From Asparagopsis taxiformis (taxonomy: Eukaryota; Rhodophyta; Florideophyceae; Bonnemaisoniales; Bonnemaisoniaceae), in assembly GCA_030407315.1 (NCBI GenBank), contig JALQPE010002882.1:1-36438 (forward strand): DNA of 36,438 nt. Reading direction: 5' to 3'. The translations under genes were made by a program, and so were the position numbers. Of this stretch, positions 1 to 10,976 are shown piece after piece. Under the pieces are notes generated by a model, which had not been told where the DNA came from, did no database searches, and saw only the letters and a list, made by a program, of their open reading frames with translations. Positions within the stretch are counted from its first letter, which is position 1. Each line of letters begins with the position of its first letter.

Positions 1-1816
1 GGAAGATCTTCTCTGACAATCCTTCCCGGCGAATTATCCCTGGCAACGCTTTCCCGCTCGGCCCTTGAAGCTGAAAGACGTTCCTGTTCTTTTTGGAGAA
101 CAGCAAGACGTTCTGCTTCCCTCTTCTCAGCTGCTGCAAGACGCGTGGCAGGACGTTCCTGTCCTCCCTCTTTTGCTGCGGCAGGACGGTCTTCTGCTTC
201 TTTCGGGGTGCTCAGAGGTGCCTCTTCTATTGCTTTCGTCGCGACAGCAGGATCACTTCTTCACCACCACATTTGGAGTAATTTCCTTTTCTTCCTCCAC
301 AACAGCAGAAACTTCCTGCTCTGCTTGGGCTTCGGCAGATACTCCTTCTTCTGCTTGAACGGACAGAAGTTTCCACAGTTCCTTCTCTGTAGAATTATTT
401 CCCTGTTCTGCGGCAGTAGGTGCTTCTTCGTCTTCTGCTTTGGCGCCATCAACAAGTGCTTTTTCTATTTCTCCGGGGGTCATGCGATTCCGTTCCTCTC
501 CTCCTCCGCTTTCGTCTCCTGCATTGCCTTTGTCCCGGTAGCATATTCGTTTTGTCGTAAAACTGTTTGTAAACATCCCGTTCTTGGTTCTCAGACTGCT
601 ACTGTCTACCACGTCGTCATGAAAGTCGACAAGGACGAATACATTCGCGCTCCCATGCGATGATCATTATCCCCGACCTCCTTCGCGTTTTCTGCTGCCA
701 AATCCGTTCGCACGAATTCCTCCATCGTTGCAGAGTTCAACACTTGCGGACGACCTCTGCCATATCATTATGGCCAACGAGCCAGTAGCCAAGTGCGCAT
801 CGTGACGGACTTCCGCTTCCGATATTTCTGACAAGTCCCTCTCTTCCTCCTCATCCTTGTCCCGACGCTGTCATCTCGAGCACAAACCACTGGACCACTC
901 CTTATCGCGCGTCCGCGTCCGTCCGTGCCATTGCGGAATATTGCGTTATTGACAAGAATCGAGCACGCACCCGTACATATCGGCAGAGTCAATTCGAGAA
1001 AAGTCCGGATCTCTTCCCTCGGTTCTTGCATCCTCGATTTCTCTGTTCCTATCCAAAGCATTGTAAACGCTAGGGATAGAGCTCCAGTACACGAAAGCAA
1101 CGCTGTCTTGTGCGATTGAACCCCTTCGCAATGTTGATGTACTGCCTATACGAGTTCTCCGAACGGTTCCTGTCGGACGGCAGAAGATAGCTCACTTCTT
1201 TCAGAATAGGAATAAGCCGACAACAGGAAGATCCATCTGGTTGGAAAACCTGAGAAACTCTATGACCGCACAGACATTGTCGGCAATGCTCACAGAAAGC
1301 GACATCGTGAGTTTGTATATTGGCTTCGAGAGACAGTTTCAGAACCTCCAGCGCATCGAAAATTAGACGCCCGTTCGGCGCAATCAACTGTTGTACCCAA
1401 ACCAATTCCAAGGAATCCCTGTTCTTTCCTGAGTACTTCTCCAGGCATAGTTGCAGAGGCAGCTATGCGATGAGAGCCATCGATGCAGTAAAACTCGTCT
1501 CCTTCGTTATCTTCCATTTTGCAGACTGTAATCATAGTTCCAGTGGTAGAGAAAACTCTATCCATGAAAATGCTGCCAGTTCGTTTACACGACCCGGTCG
1601 CACCAAACGGGAGTCACTGTCGGAAATTCACTTTGCGAGGATCAACTTGCACTTTAGAAAGGCTATACTGAGCAATAGTGATGCTTTTCTCTTCAGCAGA
1701 AGGAGAATTGCTCTTCTCCGCTGTGTATTCATGATACTATTGTCTCCCATTGTATCCCTGCAATCTCTTCGTTCAATCAGTTCTCTGTTCAAATGTTGTG
1801 TAGACGATGAATCCAC
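1..1816 (-). pseudogene. Decayed gene of an uncharacterised family (left copy), possible ParB-like domain
   Basis: Minus-strand coding traces run through several frames and off the left edge. Near 1565-1430 the translation contains EFYCIDGSHRIAA, resembling the DGxHR signature of ParB-like nuclease folds. Next come LEVLKLSLEANIQTHD (about 1365-1290), then in another frame SIADNVCAVIEFL, then FVYWSSIPSVYNAL and SADMYGC (about 1100-960). The tail (about 612-1) is Glu/Ala-rich and likely coiled-coil, with EIEKALVDGAKAEDEEAP. Every block has a counterpart in the same order in the gene at 33606-36181, so this is one gene and not chance ORFs. Breaks seen are an in-frame TGA at 1616-1614, frame changes near 1420, 1290 and 1200, and another near 255. 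No function is known to me. The ParB-like label rests on one motif. The start is uncertain; 1816 is the upper limit of coding-like sequence. Confidence 0.5.
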
Positions 1817-2550
1817 ATTGTGGTACCTCCGAGTGCGCTTCCCGTCTCTCAGCTTCCTCTCATATACTGTCCGGACAAGACATTCCCTACCTACCTCAGT
1901 CCTGATGAAACCTTACGCTGCCACCCGCTCAGCACCTCTGACTCTCCTGATCCTGATACCTCCACAAAGCGTTTAGCCCTTCCATCAAATCTACACCTAT
2001 GTATGTACCTCTAGCGCATATAATGCAATCGAACCCCGTTTACCTCACCACGTCAATTATCATTCATATTCCAACAACCTATTTCATCCACACTCTCCAC
2101 CTCGCTTCTTCTTCCGTACCAGTGATTCCTATCAATCGATTCTACGTGAGTTTTATACTTTACTACGATCCACCTCTCCTACAAGTCTGAAAAATTCATT
2201 TCTACACTAACTTTGCTACTCACAAATGAACGGTTCCCGTGCAGGCCACTGCTTGAATTTTCTTCCTATTGGCGTACTCGGCTGCAAAGGATTCATAACT
2301 ATTTAAACGGTGATCTATAATGGTTTTCATGTGCTCCATGGACATTACACCAAAGAACATCAATATGAATTCCCTTTCAACTACCTAATCACTACTGCGA
2401 TTCAGTTTTCATGCATACCAAATCTCATTGCGTTCCTACCCTAGTCGATTCAAATGCTTCCTCCTCGTCAGTTGATCAATATTCCTTATTCTTACAACGA
2501 GCAGGTCCTCTGGACATCCTAAGTTGGTTTACTTAACTTAACTATCGATG
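1817..2550. other. Intergenic, no gene seen
   Basis: This is pyrimidine-rich, AT-leaning sequence with only short ORFs that show no domain or consistent codon pattern. It lies upstream of the minus-strand relic, so a promoter for that gene could lie here, but no clear TATA or initiator is identified. The last 30 bases share the start AAGTTGGTTTAC with the second palindrome cluster at 10977. Confidence 0.5.
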
Positions 2551-3110
2551 AATTTGCTGTAATGAAACGTTTTTCTTACAGCAAAGTCCGTCGTTACGAT
2601 GACTTTGCTGTAAGAAAAGACATTACGCAGCCATGTTTCTTTACCGGGTAAAAAATTGTGGCCGCTGTAATGAAACGTTTTTTACAGCAAAGTCATCGTA
2701 ACGATGACTTTGACTGTAAGAAAGCAAATCATTACAGCGGCCACAATTTTTTTACCCGGTAAAATTCTGATTTTTTACCCGGTAAAAATTCTGGCGCTGT
2801 AATGAAACGTTTTCTTACAGCAAAGTCATCGTTACGATGACTTTGCTGTAAGAAAGCAAATCATTACAGCGGCCACAATTTTTTTACCCGGTAAAATTTC
2901 TTGCTGATTTTTTACCCGTTAAAAAATTCTTCGGCCACTGCAGGAAACGGTTCCTTACAGCCAAGTCATCGTTACGATGACTTTGCTGTAAGAGCAAATC
3001 ATTACAGCTGCCAGACACGATTTTAACCCGGTAAAAAATTCTTGGCCACTGTAATGGAAACGTTTTCTTCTTACAGCAATCATCGTAACGATGACTTTGC
3101 TGTAAGCATA
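2551..3110. repeat. Array of palindromic (foldback) units, cluster A
   Basis: Five hairpins share the core CTTACAGCAAAGTCATCG followed by its reverse complement. They lie near 2576-2613, 2683-2720, 2815-2853, 2955-2992 and 3071-3107. In the middle copies the core is nested in a longer inverted repeat of about 125 bp. Its outer arms read TTACCCGGTAAAA, then TTGTGGCCGCTGTAATGA, and the complement closes the unit. The central base flips between GTTAC and GTAAC among copies, as expected if units invert or are copied in either direction. The first and last units are truncated. The structure fits a tandemly repeated MITE or foldback element without coding capacity. The same core recurs in cluster B at 10977-11400. 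Confidence 0.8.
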
Positions 3111-3751
3111 CCTCCCTCCATCCTCTCAGATCCTCTCCCCACTACTTTGCACCAATCCACCAACGCCCTAGAGTGTACAATTCATATGTGATGCATCTGG
3201 TTATTCATTTTATTCTTCTCTAAAAATCATGCAGCCCTCGGTGGAAATCCGTCTCGCCTACATAGTGCATATATCTCTCCACCCTCCAGCAGTCCGGGTC
3301 CGTGCCTTACCTCCCTCATGTTCTCATCATATTCGCATACACTCCCATTGCAATAGTGCATAGCAAACACCTCAGTGACTCCTCACTCATCTCCAAATTA
3401 CCAAGACATTACTGTTCGTCGCCTCTCTTCGACCTTGAACACTCCTTCATCAGTTTTTTGCAAAACCCAGGCCAACTCCATAAGCTGTACCTTGCTCATC
3501 TCTCGCACTCTCGTTCCTCAGGATAAAGACGCTAGAACAATAAAAACCGCGGTTCATAATTAATTCTTCCCCGCATTATCTCTGATGTGAGACGAGAACG
3601 CCGGGTACAGAATCGCTTGTGAAGTTGCACCATCCTCACATTTCATCTGTTCAGGGGCAAACAGCATGGATGATAGCTCCTGATTCTAGAGAGCCAGACC
3701 TCTGCACTGTTTTCCTTCCCCACTCTGTCGTAGTGCTTCTAGAAACTCTTC
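3111..3751. other. Intergenic, no gene seen
   Basis: Only short, low-information ORFs occur here and no repeat or RNA gene was recognised. The right part may hold the 3' end and terminal repeat of the decayed transposon next to it, but no terminal inverted repeat could be matched. Confidence 0.4.
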
Positions 3752-6700
3752 TCACCCATTCGGCATACTTTCCACACCCGCTTGTTCCGCTTCCGTACCT
3801 TTCGGTAAAGACCGTTTGAAAACACCTACAGCACCCTCTGCCATATCACATTTTCCATTCATGTACTCCTTGACCTCGTCAATAGATATACCTCCATGCC
3901 CTCTCCACGTCACAATTTCACCATCCGCCGACAATTCTTTCCTCGACGCTGGGAGAGAAGCTGGAGAACCGGTTTCTGGAAGCAGTTTTTCACTACCTCG
4001 TCTTCCACATCTATTTCTCTCCCTAGCTCCTGTGAAAGAACGTTGACCATTTGAGAGCATTCGGACGAGGACCAATGTTGTGGCTCCATGCCGATTTCGC
4101 GCAAAACAATGGCCACTCTCGTCTGCCAGTCATCCGCAAGAACTAATTCCAGCGCTGAAAGCTGTTCGCTTTGGTGATTGGACATTCTCACACCTTTTCT
4201 TCAGCGGCTGATGCATCCGTTCGAATATAAGCTCCTGCACGTGCTTCACAGAGCCGTAGGCAGGAAGCGTATGAACACAAAACTCGACAAGACGATGAAC
4301 ATTAGGCTTGTCCAAATGTGCTCCTGCTCCCTTCACTTTCCGACAATACTCATTCAACGTCTCCACGTAGTCTACATTCCCAGAATGTATTCATTCCTGC
4401 CACCTTCTCCGTCAGCCGTCTCTACTTCATGGGGACCGTCTTTCCACCATACGGGCATGAAACTAATACACGAAACCAGCTTCTGAAACATCACTACTAG
4501 TTTGACGGCCCCATCAAATTTTCACGATGACCTTCCCCTTTCCCATCCATCATTCGAGCTGCGTTTCGAATGCCATAGGTGCTATCAGAAGCACACTGAA
4601 TATGTCACTCATGTTCATGGAAAGCAGATTGTTGGTTCCAAATAAACGGTTCTGCCTTCCCATCCTGAACTTCTTCAGAGCGCCCAGAATTTGCAATTCA
4701 GCTACCTCTCGATTCGTGGGCTGGCAGCTGAAATACAAGCGTTCAGTACATCTTGTGCCAGTCCAGACAATAGATGGTCAGGTGCTATCACTGCGGAACG
4801 GTACGGGTCAAAAATTGCTGGGACAACTGAAACTCTCGTTTTCCGTCTTCGTACTTCTTCCTGCACTGCTTCCAAGGAAGTGCTCAGGACATGAAATGGT
4901 AAATCTTCCCCTTCTTCTGCAGCCAGTCCGAGAGTGCGAAGCTGGGTTTCTGTGGCATCCTTACGTGTCGATGCATTCCGATACTTGCTCCTGGCATGCG
5001 TCGATGTTTGCCCGTTCACTACCGAAGTGTATGCATTCTTCGTGCCACCAGTACTGCTCAGGTCATATTTGCGGAAACTGCAGATGTGGCACGGAGAGTT
5101 TGATGTGTGTCCAAGAACATCCAGGGTATGTGAAACTGCAGGATAGTCTCCAATGCTCCCCACTGGGTCTAGAAATACCACAATATCTTCTCCCTCTGCA
5201 TTTTTCGTTGGGAAACCCTCTGTGCTTCCTCGCACTATATCTTGAACGATATATCGCAATACACAATTTGTGGACACTCCCGGAGGTGGCAAACCAATCA
5301 CTCGAACCGCTTGGTAGCTTCCCTTTTCCGAGGCGGTAGATTGAGAGGTAACATATAGCATCCACCAAAACTTCCTTCCTGCTTGTGAATGGTTCAATCA
5401 TCCGTGTAAGGAGAAATCGGTAAACAAAGTAGTTTCGACCATCCTCCAGCTTTCCCCAACATGGTGCATCTTCATCTTCTCGCGGAGACGCTGGGTGCCA
5501 TTGCGACCTGTGGTCTCCGAACCATCCGAGAACACCCCTGAAACACGAATTTCTTCATAGTTGGGGCTTCCTAGTCTATCGGGCGGTTTTCTGGCTTCAG
5601 CAAAGCTCGCGCCCGGTGAAAAGCAAAGTAACATGGTGGATGCTTCTCCGACCTGCTCTTTCAAATACCTTGTTTCACCAATACGACGTGTGGAACAATA
5701 TCACCCTCTTCCATTCCAATTGGTAATAGAACGGTTATCACGTCCCAGCTCGTGTTCCTTTTCCCTTGGCTCCTGCTCCGATTACACATTGCGATATCGC
5801 TCGCAGAGCATGCTGCCTCTCCCATTCCAATAGATGTGACATTCGCGGCTGCAGATATTTTTCGACATGCACATCATGCTCACCGTCGTGTCGAGCCTCA
5901 TAGGTAACTATGGTCCTAGCATGAAGTTCCCACAACGACGTAACAGCCACTCTTCTCCTCTTCGGTTTCCCACCATCTCTGTCATTCTTCCTGAACCCTT
6001 TTGCTCTTTCGATGACGGCAACCTGACGAGCTCCTGGATGACATCGGATTCGAATTGCTGTTCCATCAGGTACATAAATGTGCTTCAAACCCTTTTTCCC
6101 ATCGCTGTCAATGGGAACAACTGCTGTGCGAACGAATGGTCGCTCAAAACACCCTCCTGCACTTTGCAATGAACGAATCTTCAATGCTGCACTCTGCGGT
6201 TGATTTTTCTCCTTCCGAGCTTCGATTGTTCGCATCACTGCGGAATGCTTTAAAGATTGGTCGAGTCTGGACATCTTTCAGAGCCCATGTGCTTGGGAGT
6301 ACAATACGAACTTTCGCCATTCCTCCACATTGTCTCTGTCATCTGTTGTTCCACGGGTTCCTACTGCACCTCGATGCTGTGCAGCTCTTGCTCCGCTCTT
6401 TCGAAGGTCTATCGGAAACTCGATGTCACAGCTCTTTGCATAGCAGTGTTTCCTCAAGAATGGTAGTATCTTCTGTCGCATCACAGAGTCCGACGGGACG
6501 TGCTCACTTGGATCTCTGCGGAAATTCATTCCGAACAGGGTACCTTCATAGTGGGCTCTTGTCATTCTTTGAGTTCCCCTCAGCTGAAGAGCCCCATACA
6601 TCGCAGGCCATTGTAGTAATGCCTTGAAATCACCACATGCTTCATCCCCAGCATTTCGGTCTATCGGGCCTCCAGTTGAAATGGAATCAGAACCTCGTCC

Positions 6701-7031
6701 GGTTGCTTCTTCCGATTCCATTAGCGTGCTCGATGCTACGTAGATGTCACTTCCAGCTTCATCGTTGTTGCTGTACACATCAATACAACCTTCTATTGTG
6801 TCACCCATAGGGATTGGGGACTCCAATAGGTCATCTGTGGTACACTCACGTCGTAGCTCATTACCTCTCGGGATTTCTTTGTTCATGGCAGGCTGCATCA
6901 CTGCTGCGGATTTCTCCCTGCAGTTTCCCAGGAAGCTGTTTACTGGGACTGGCCACATTGAGTGAATCGAATCTCGCCTTTGTCCTACGACTTGTGGTTT
7001 TCTTTCGAATAGGAGTCCGTCTCGGAGCCAT
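3752..7031 (-). pseudogene. Degenerate CACTA/Plavaka-like (CMC superfamily) DDE transposase
   Basis: A chain of minus-strand frames reads as one protein of about 1,000 residues. A basic N-terminus (MAPRRTPIRKKTTSRR) starts at 7031. Next come a cysteine-containing segment, then the block DIVVFLDPVGSIGDYPAVSH followed by LGHTSNSPCHICSFRK (about 5200-5080). This matches the GD-P...H-S...C-x2-C core of Tnp2/Plavaka transposases. Further on are DPYRSAVIAPDHLLSGL (about 4800) and GAHLDKPNVHRLVEF, VKHVQELIFERMHQPLKK (about 4330-4200), matching the conserved KPN-H-L-E and ER-HQ-K region. Breaks are an in-frame TGA at 6280-6278, a TGA at 5400-5398, and frame changes near 6850, 5740, 5665, 4710, 4550 and 4195. 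Introns are an alternative for some breaks, but the number of them argues for decay. The family call rests on motif pattern, not a search. Confidence 0.6.
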
Positions 7032-7984
7032 CTTGATGTTTTTTGTTCTTTTTCTTCTTCGCTCAGTTTTGTTGCATAGAATACAACTCTAAACTTCTAT
7101 GACATGACTACTATCTCAATACAGTACTACTACTTTTAACCGTTACGAAACCTTTCCAGGCTTTCATTCGATCCAATGAACTGGTTCACCACAATGCTTT
7201 GCCCTATGCTCATTGCTTTATGCACATTGATTGCTATTTCATCCGGACTCAACATCGTTTTGCTATCTTGTATCGCATTCCCTAACCACAAAAAACCAGC
7301 CAAGATGTATCCATTTCCGGAAAACGGCCGTTTATTTCGCAGTGATGCTCTAGGCACTAATACTGAATCTGATTTTCTCATACACGTACTTCCTACTCGT
7401 ATACTCTACCATTTTCGGCCCTATTTACAAGTTGAAAGCACAATCTCTCGTTGAATCGTACTCGGTGTGATATCTTAAATTAGCATAAATTTATATATTG
7501 CAATGCAGATTCACTGCTCGCTTGCAACATGAAAATTATAAAATTTCTCCCCACTGCTGTTTCCTAGCCGCCCACATCCACGTGGCCCGCTTTGACTGCC
7601 TGCCAAGTGTGCTCAGAGCATGCAATGACGTCATCGATATATACCGTCCAATCATCACTGGAAGCGCGGACTCCTCGTCCAGGAAAGTGCGCCATTTTTC
7701 CTACTCCTCGCCTCCCCCTTTCCAGTAGGCCCCATATACTAGTGTTTTTCCTATATTTCTGTAGTGATGACGTCATTATAGACTTGAGAAGGCGGTAGAA
7801 GATACAATAATTTTGCGCCTGTTCTGCCAGGTCATGCGCTTCAAAGCGTAATTCGCACCCTAGGTATCGTTTTTCTGGGCCTCCCATCGCACCGCTCCCG
7901 TTTCAAACTCATCCCTCTATTGTTCTCCTACACGTCATTTCCGCCCGCAGAGTGCTACTTAAACAACAGATTCTGGAAATCCTT
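7032..7984. other. Intergenic, no convincing gene
   Basis: One minus-strand ORF at 7381-7136 (81 codons from an ATG) has a balanced composition but no recognisable domain, so it is left uncalled. Two TGACGTCA palindromes lie at 7626-7633 and 7768-7775. The end of the adjacent transposon may fall near 7030-7140, but no matching terminal repeat was found. Confidence 0.4.
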
Positions 7985-8143
7985 GTTTCCATCTTCATAT
8001 CCGTCGGAAACAAAGCAACAACTCTGGCTGTGGAAGCAGTACAGATCATCTATACTGCTTCCAAAGCGTAAGTTGTAGATCATCAATACTGCTTCCAGAG
8101 CCAAAGTTGTTGCTTTGTCTCCGACAGATATGAACCATGATGG
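7985..8143. repeat. Foldback (inverted repeat) element, MITE-like
   Basis: The arms at about 7985-8041 and 8087-8143 are inverted complements. The left arm contains ATATCCGTCGGAAACAAAGC and the right arm, reversed, ATATCTGTCGGAGACAAAGC, with a few scattered mismatches. A second hairpin lies inside the left half, where GGAAGCAGTA pairs with TACTGCTTCC about 10 bases away (8032-8062). There is no coding capacity. No target-site duplication is evident. Confidence 0.65.
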
Positions 8144-8828
8144 TACGTTTCCACAACTCACTCACGCCACTAACCCAGTTTTCTATTCGTTTTCTCTTTC
8201 TCAGGTTTCCAGTCGGTGAGTGTTCCACTTCTACTTTCATTTATCTTTTCTCTCTTACCACTTCTCCAATACTTTTCTTTTCTGCCTGTGAGTACATATC
8301 TCAATTTGGGATGCAATGGTATTTGTTAAGGTACGTTAGTCTCCTAATCACCATCAATTTCCCTCTCCAATTCAACGGCACTAACTTGTTTCCTTTCTCT
8401 ACATCATTTTTTCTTCTTCTCTTCATTTCCTAGCTTATTCATGCAGCTCAATCAGTTGATAGATTTCTAGACTTTTCTAGTATTTTTAGTTTTACTCGTC
8501 GGAATAGTGTTAGTTGTAGTAGCATTTTTAACATAGGATTGTTTATTCTCAATGTAGCCTGCGCAAATAAAAATCCAGAGTGAAGCTTCCCATATCGCAC
8601 CCTCTTAGATTGCTACCTATCCTACCGCGTATACCTCTCGCTAGCTCATAGTCACTACGAAATAAAAATTCCTAGCCGTACTATTCTGTCCATTCCCATA
8701 TGAATACCGTCCATGCCCCATCCTCATAGCGCTAGAACTGCCTTCCTCTACCCCAGAAAGATGCCCACGACAGCGTGACGCTCCATCTCATCCACCACTC
8801 CCAGACACCGAATTTTACTATATCAGGA
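8144..8828. other. Intergenic, no gene seen
   Basis: This is AT-rich sequence with a plus-strand ORF of hydrophobic, low-complexity composition (8137-8433) that looks like chance. CACTACGAAATAAAAA at 8653 resembles a CACTA-type terminus but has no partner. Confidence 0.4.
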
Positions 8829-8837
8829 CACTACTTT

Positions 8838-9605
8838 TACTGTCTCCAGGTGCTGCCCAGGGCAGCACGAAATACTGTCTCCAGGTGCTGCCCAGGGCAG
8901 CACGAAATACTGTCTCCAGGTGCTGCCCAGGGCAGCACGAAATACTGTCTCCAGGTGCTGCCCAGGGCAGCACGAAATACTGTCTCCAGGTGCTGCCCAG
9001 GGCAGCACGAATACTGTCTACAGGTGCTGCCCAGGGCAGCAAAAAGTACTGTTACAGGTGCTGCCCAGGGCAGCACGAATACTGTCTACAGGTGCTGCCC
9101 AGGGCAGCACGAAATACTGTCTACAGGTGCTGCCCAGGGCAGCACAAAGTACTGTCTACAGGTGCTGCCCAGGCAGCACAAAGTACTGTCTACAGGTGCT
9201 GCCCAGGGCAGCACAAAGTACTGTCTACAGGTGCTGCCCAGGGCAGCACAAAGTACTGTCTACAGGTGCTGCCCAGGGCAGCACAAAGTACTGTCTACAG
9301 GTGCTGCCCAGGGCAGCACAAAGTACTGTCTACAGGTACTGCCCAGGGCAGCACAAAGTACTGTCTACAGGTACTGCCCAGGACAGTGAAAATCACTGTC
9401 TCCAGGTACTGCCCAGGACAGTGAAAATCACTGTCTCCAGGTATTGCCCAGGACAGTGAAAATCACTGTCTCCAGGTACTGCCCAGGACAGTGAAAATCA
9501 CTGTCCTCCAGGTACTGCCCAGGACAGTGAAAATCACTGTCTCCAGGTACTGCCCAGGACAGTTGAAAATCACTGTTCTCCAGGTACTGCCCAGGACAGT
9601 GCACC
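8838..9605. repeat. 35-bp palindromic tandem array, about 22 copies
   Basis: About 22 units of 34-36 bp are joined head to tail. Each has a hairpin core, GTGCTGCCCAGGGCAGCAC in the left two thirds, and a linker such as GAAATACTGTCTCCAG. From about 9340 rightward the core drifts to TACTGCCCAGGACAGTG, with changes on both arms so that most pairing is kept. The array yields overlapping repeat-encoded ORFs on both strands that are not genes. The drift from left to right suggests local duplication with directional turnover. Confidence 0.9.
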
Positions 9606-9947
9606 GTGTTGGTTCCATCTATTGTCCCAGGCAGCGTATTTCACTATCCGGCCATGTTGCCTTGGCCAATACAAAACACTATCCGCCAACACTGCCCAGT
9701 ACAGTAAATTACATCATATCCAACTATTGAATAAATCATTAATTTTTACTGTCTCCATTCACTGCCTCAGACAGTACTGTGAGACAGTGTTTTTTACTGT
9801 CTGCAGACAGTGTTCCGTACTGTCTGCCAGACAGTGCAAATCACTGTCTCCAAGTGTGGCATTAATTTTCATTTGCCGCATAGTGATTTTTACTGTCTCA
9901 GACAGTAAAAATCACTGTCTCGCAGTACTGTCTGAGGCCCCCTTTTC
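9606..9947. repeat. Degenerate ACTGTCT/AGACAGT palindrome region
   Basis: After the regular array the repeat decays into irregularly spaced ACTGTCT and AGACAGT words. Several are paired as CAGACAGT-ACTGTCTG or ACAGTAAAAATCACTGT. They look like the subterminal repeats of the element that ends at 9959. Confidence 0.6.
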
Positions 9948-9959
9948 AACACCGTAGTG

Positions 9960-10190
9960 AAGACTGGAATGATGAAGGAGAACTAGAGGCATGAGAGATA
10001 GGTTGTTGAGGCATGCTTCTAGCTCTATTATATAACTACATTGCTCCTCTATAGGCTACGCAATCCATTCCAGCAGTTCTAGTTAAAAATGGACTATATG
10101 AATGTTTCATTTCAATATCAGCATTGTGCAGTTGAGCCTCTTCAAGGTCCGAAAACTTGTCCAGAGTACGCTTCCAGGCCACTTGAAGGC
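9960..10190. other. Spacer, no gene seen
   Basis: Nothing recognisable was found between the CACTA-like end and the 172-bp tandem array. Faint similarity to the 172-bp unit may begin before 10195. Confidence 0.4.
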
Positions 10191-10905
10191 ATCCAGAACA
10201 CTTGCACTTCGTTCTTGCAAAGTTCAATTTTGGCTATCACATCTCCAGTTGTGGGAGTCTGGTGACCAAAAGTCGATGCATTCTGGAATCCCTACCACGC
10301 AATTCAACAGCTTTACGGACACATAAAACACTTTTCCGTACTCCCTAGAGCCACTCCAGCCCTTACGGATCACTTACACTTCGTTCCGACAAAGTTCAAT
10401 TTTGGCCATCACATCTCCAGTTGTGAGAATCTGGTGACCAAAAATTAGTGAACTCCGGAAGCTGTACCTCGCAAGCCACCAGCTTTCAGGGCAAATAAAA
10501 CCCATTACAGTACTCCCCAGACCCACTCCAACCCTTACAGACCACTTGCACTTCGTTCCGACAAAGTTCAATTTTGGCCATCACATCTTCAGTTGTGGGA
10601 ATCTGGTGACCAAAACTCGATGCATTCTGTCAGCCCTAATGCGCAAGCCAGCAGCTTTACGAACTCATAGAACACTTTTCCGTACTCCCTAGACCCACTC
10701 CAACCCTTACAGACCACTTGCACATCATTCGGACAAAGTTCCATTTTGACCATCACATCTCCAGTTGTGAGAATCTGATGACCAAAAATCGATGAATTAT
10801 ACCAACCCTTCCACGCAAGCGAGAAAGCTTGAGTGCAATTAAAACAAGTTTTAGTGCTCCCTAGAACCACCCCAACCGTTTCAGACCACTTTGCAGCCTT
10901 TTTCG
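10191..10905. repeat. 172-bp tandem repeat, about 4 copies
   Basis: The landmark CTTGCACTTCG and its variants starts at 10201, 10373, 10545, 10717 and, diverged, 10889, so the period is exactly 172 bp. Shared blocks are AAAGTTCAATTTTGG, CATCACATCTCCAGTTGTG and CTGGTGACCAAAA. Copies differ by scattered substitutions, with few or no length changes. ORFs across it repeat with the array and are not genes. A unit near 170 bp is in the size range of satellite monomers, but this is a short array. Confidence 0.85.
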
Positions 10906-10976
10906 CGAGGTCTGAAATCGTCTCCTTCTTCTTCCCGAGTGAGAAACATCAGTCCCTCTCATATGCTTACAGAGAA

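Larger units (their letters stand above)
8829..9959. mobile_element. Candidate non-autonomous CACTA-like element
   Basis: The segment opens with CACTACTTTTACTGTCTCC and closes with AACACCGTAGTG, whose reverse complement is CACTACGGTGTT. Both ends therefore read CACTAC inwards. Subterminal copies of ACTGTCT and its complement AGACAGT crowd both ends, as subterminal transposase-binding repeats do in CACTA elements. The right terminus is repeated base for base at 15911-15922. There is no coding region; the interior is a 35-bp tandem array. Weak points are that only six terminal bases match between the two ends and that no target duplication is visible (GGA before, AAG after). Confidence 0.4.

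Noticed and set aside
65..663. Plus-strand ORFs at the left end (97 and 172 codons)
   Set aside because: The minus strand here matches the acidic tail of the right gene copy; the plus ORFs are its complement.
1614..6280. UGA reassigned to an amino acid, because several relics have in-frame TGA (1616, 5400, 6280)
   Set aside because: The same relics also have frameshifts and other stops, and pol ends with TGA right after its chromodomain. Decay explains the pattern.
7136..7381. 81-codon minus ORF as a gene
   Set aside because: It starts with ATG and is balanced in composition, but no domain, partner or homologous segment was found in the window.
8775..9459. Overlapping plus-strand ORFs of up to 204 codons across the 35-bp array
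   Set aside because: They encode the repeat unit in three frames because the unit lacks stops. The peptides are pure repeat.
8838..9605. CRISPR array
   Set aside because: The units have no unique spacers; the whole 35-bp period is repeated. There are no cas genes, and the context is eukaryotic.
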